Of a stretch of 45,855 bases of DNA, positions 45,746 through 45,855 are shown piece after piece. Position numbers and translations under genes: made by a program. The notes beneath the pieces were generated by a model. The model had not been told where the DNA came from. It saw only the letters and a program-made list of their open reading frames with translations, and searched no databases. Within the stretch, counting starts at the first letter, position 1. Every line of letters starts with the position of its first letter. Source of the DNA: Clostridiaceae bacterium. Lineage in GTDB: Bacteria; Bacillota; Clostridia; Oscillospirales; Acutalibacteraceae. The stretch lies in the NCBI GenBank assembly GCA_904501705.1, contig CAJGCA010000004.1:1-45855 (forward strand), read 5' to 3'.

Positions 45746-45855
45746 TATTCAAATTCAACAATTTCGGTTTCGTCCTCAATCCAATTTGATGCGTCAATGG
45801 CTTTTCCTTTTGTGGAAAATATGGCTTTGTGCTTTTGGGATGAAGCCCAATAATA
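45715..45855. repeat. Right copy of 141-bp terminal direct repeat
   Basis: Identical to bases 1-141. It contains the start of the zinc-finger/AT-hook gene and the 3' part of the 58-aa gene. Confidence 0.95.
45745..45855 (-). CDS. 5'-truncated second copy of the 58-aa gene
   Basis: The last 111 bases repeat codons of the gene at 31-207, cut at the contig end. It is a by-product of the terminal overlap and not a second gene. Confidence 0.9.
   Translation of the reverse strand, partial: YYWASSQKHKAIFSTKGKAIDASNWIEDETEIVEFE

Overview
The window reads as one complete, circularly closed genome of a tailed phage (siphovirus type) that infects a Bacteroidales host. The first 141 bases recur exactly as the last 141, so the unique length is 45,714 bp. 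The host group is inferred from promoters: many intergenic regions carry the Bacteroidota -7 element TAnnTTTG, often with TTTG or TTTTG 18-20 nt upstream. Stop/start overlaps (ATGA, TAATG) link most genes, and nearly every gene lies on the minus strand, so transcription runs from high to low coordinates and across the contig ends.

Reading in the direction of transcription from about 11.5 kb: (1) 11.5-6.4 kb, small early genes of mostly unknown function, several with a structured 5' leader; (2) 6.4-0 kb, a PD-(D/E)XK nuclease, a Gp3-like protein, a PP-loop PAPS-reductase-family protein, an HNH endonuclease, a replication initiator with internal iterons, and a RuvC-like resolvase; (3) across the junction, 45.7-44.5 kb, small proteins including a MazG-like one; (4) 44.4-36.2 kb, tRNA-Gln and tRNA-Leu, an SMC/Rad50-like ATPase, a DnaQ-like exonuclease, an HNH-like protein, SSB and an ASCH protein; (5) 36.2-11.8 kb, holin-like protein, small and large terminase, portal, scaffold-like protein, major capsid, connectors, tape measure, distal tail proteins, receptor-binding protein and the lysis genes. 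I see no integrase, CI-type repressor, DNA polymerase or DNA methyltransferase.

The only convincing plus-strand locus is an island at 9.1-9.4 kb: a 47-aa gene, then a promoter overlapping a perfect inverted repeat, then a roughly 70-nt RNA ending in an intrinsic terminator.

The most unusual properties are not protein genes. On a full read I found no GATC, AGCT, CATG or CTAG, where about 179 of each would be expected. There is a family of short GC-rich RNA hairpins in early leaders (GNRA tetraloops or a C-S-G-R-T-W hexaloop). Three hairpins share the loop GUUGUGAAAU. Three intrinsic-terminator-like hairpins end right before start codons. Together they suggest a phage that escapes restriction by site loss and relies heavily on RNA-level control. 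All functional calls are from reading sequence and translations; no database search was possible.
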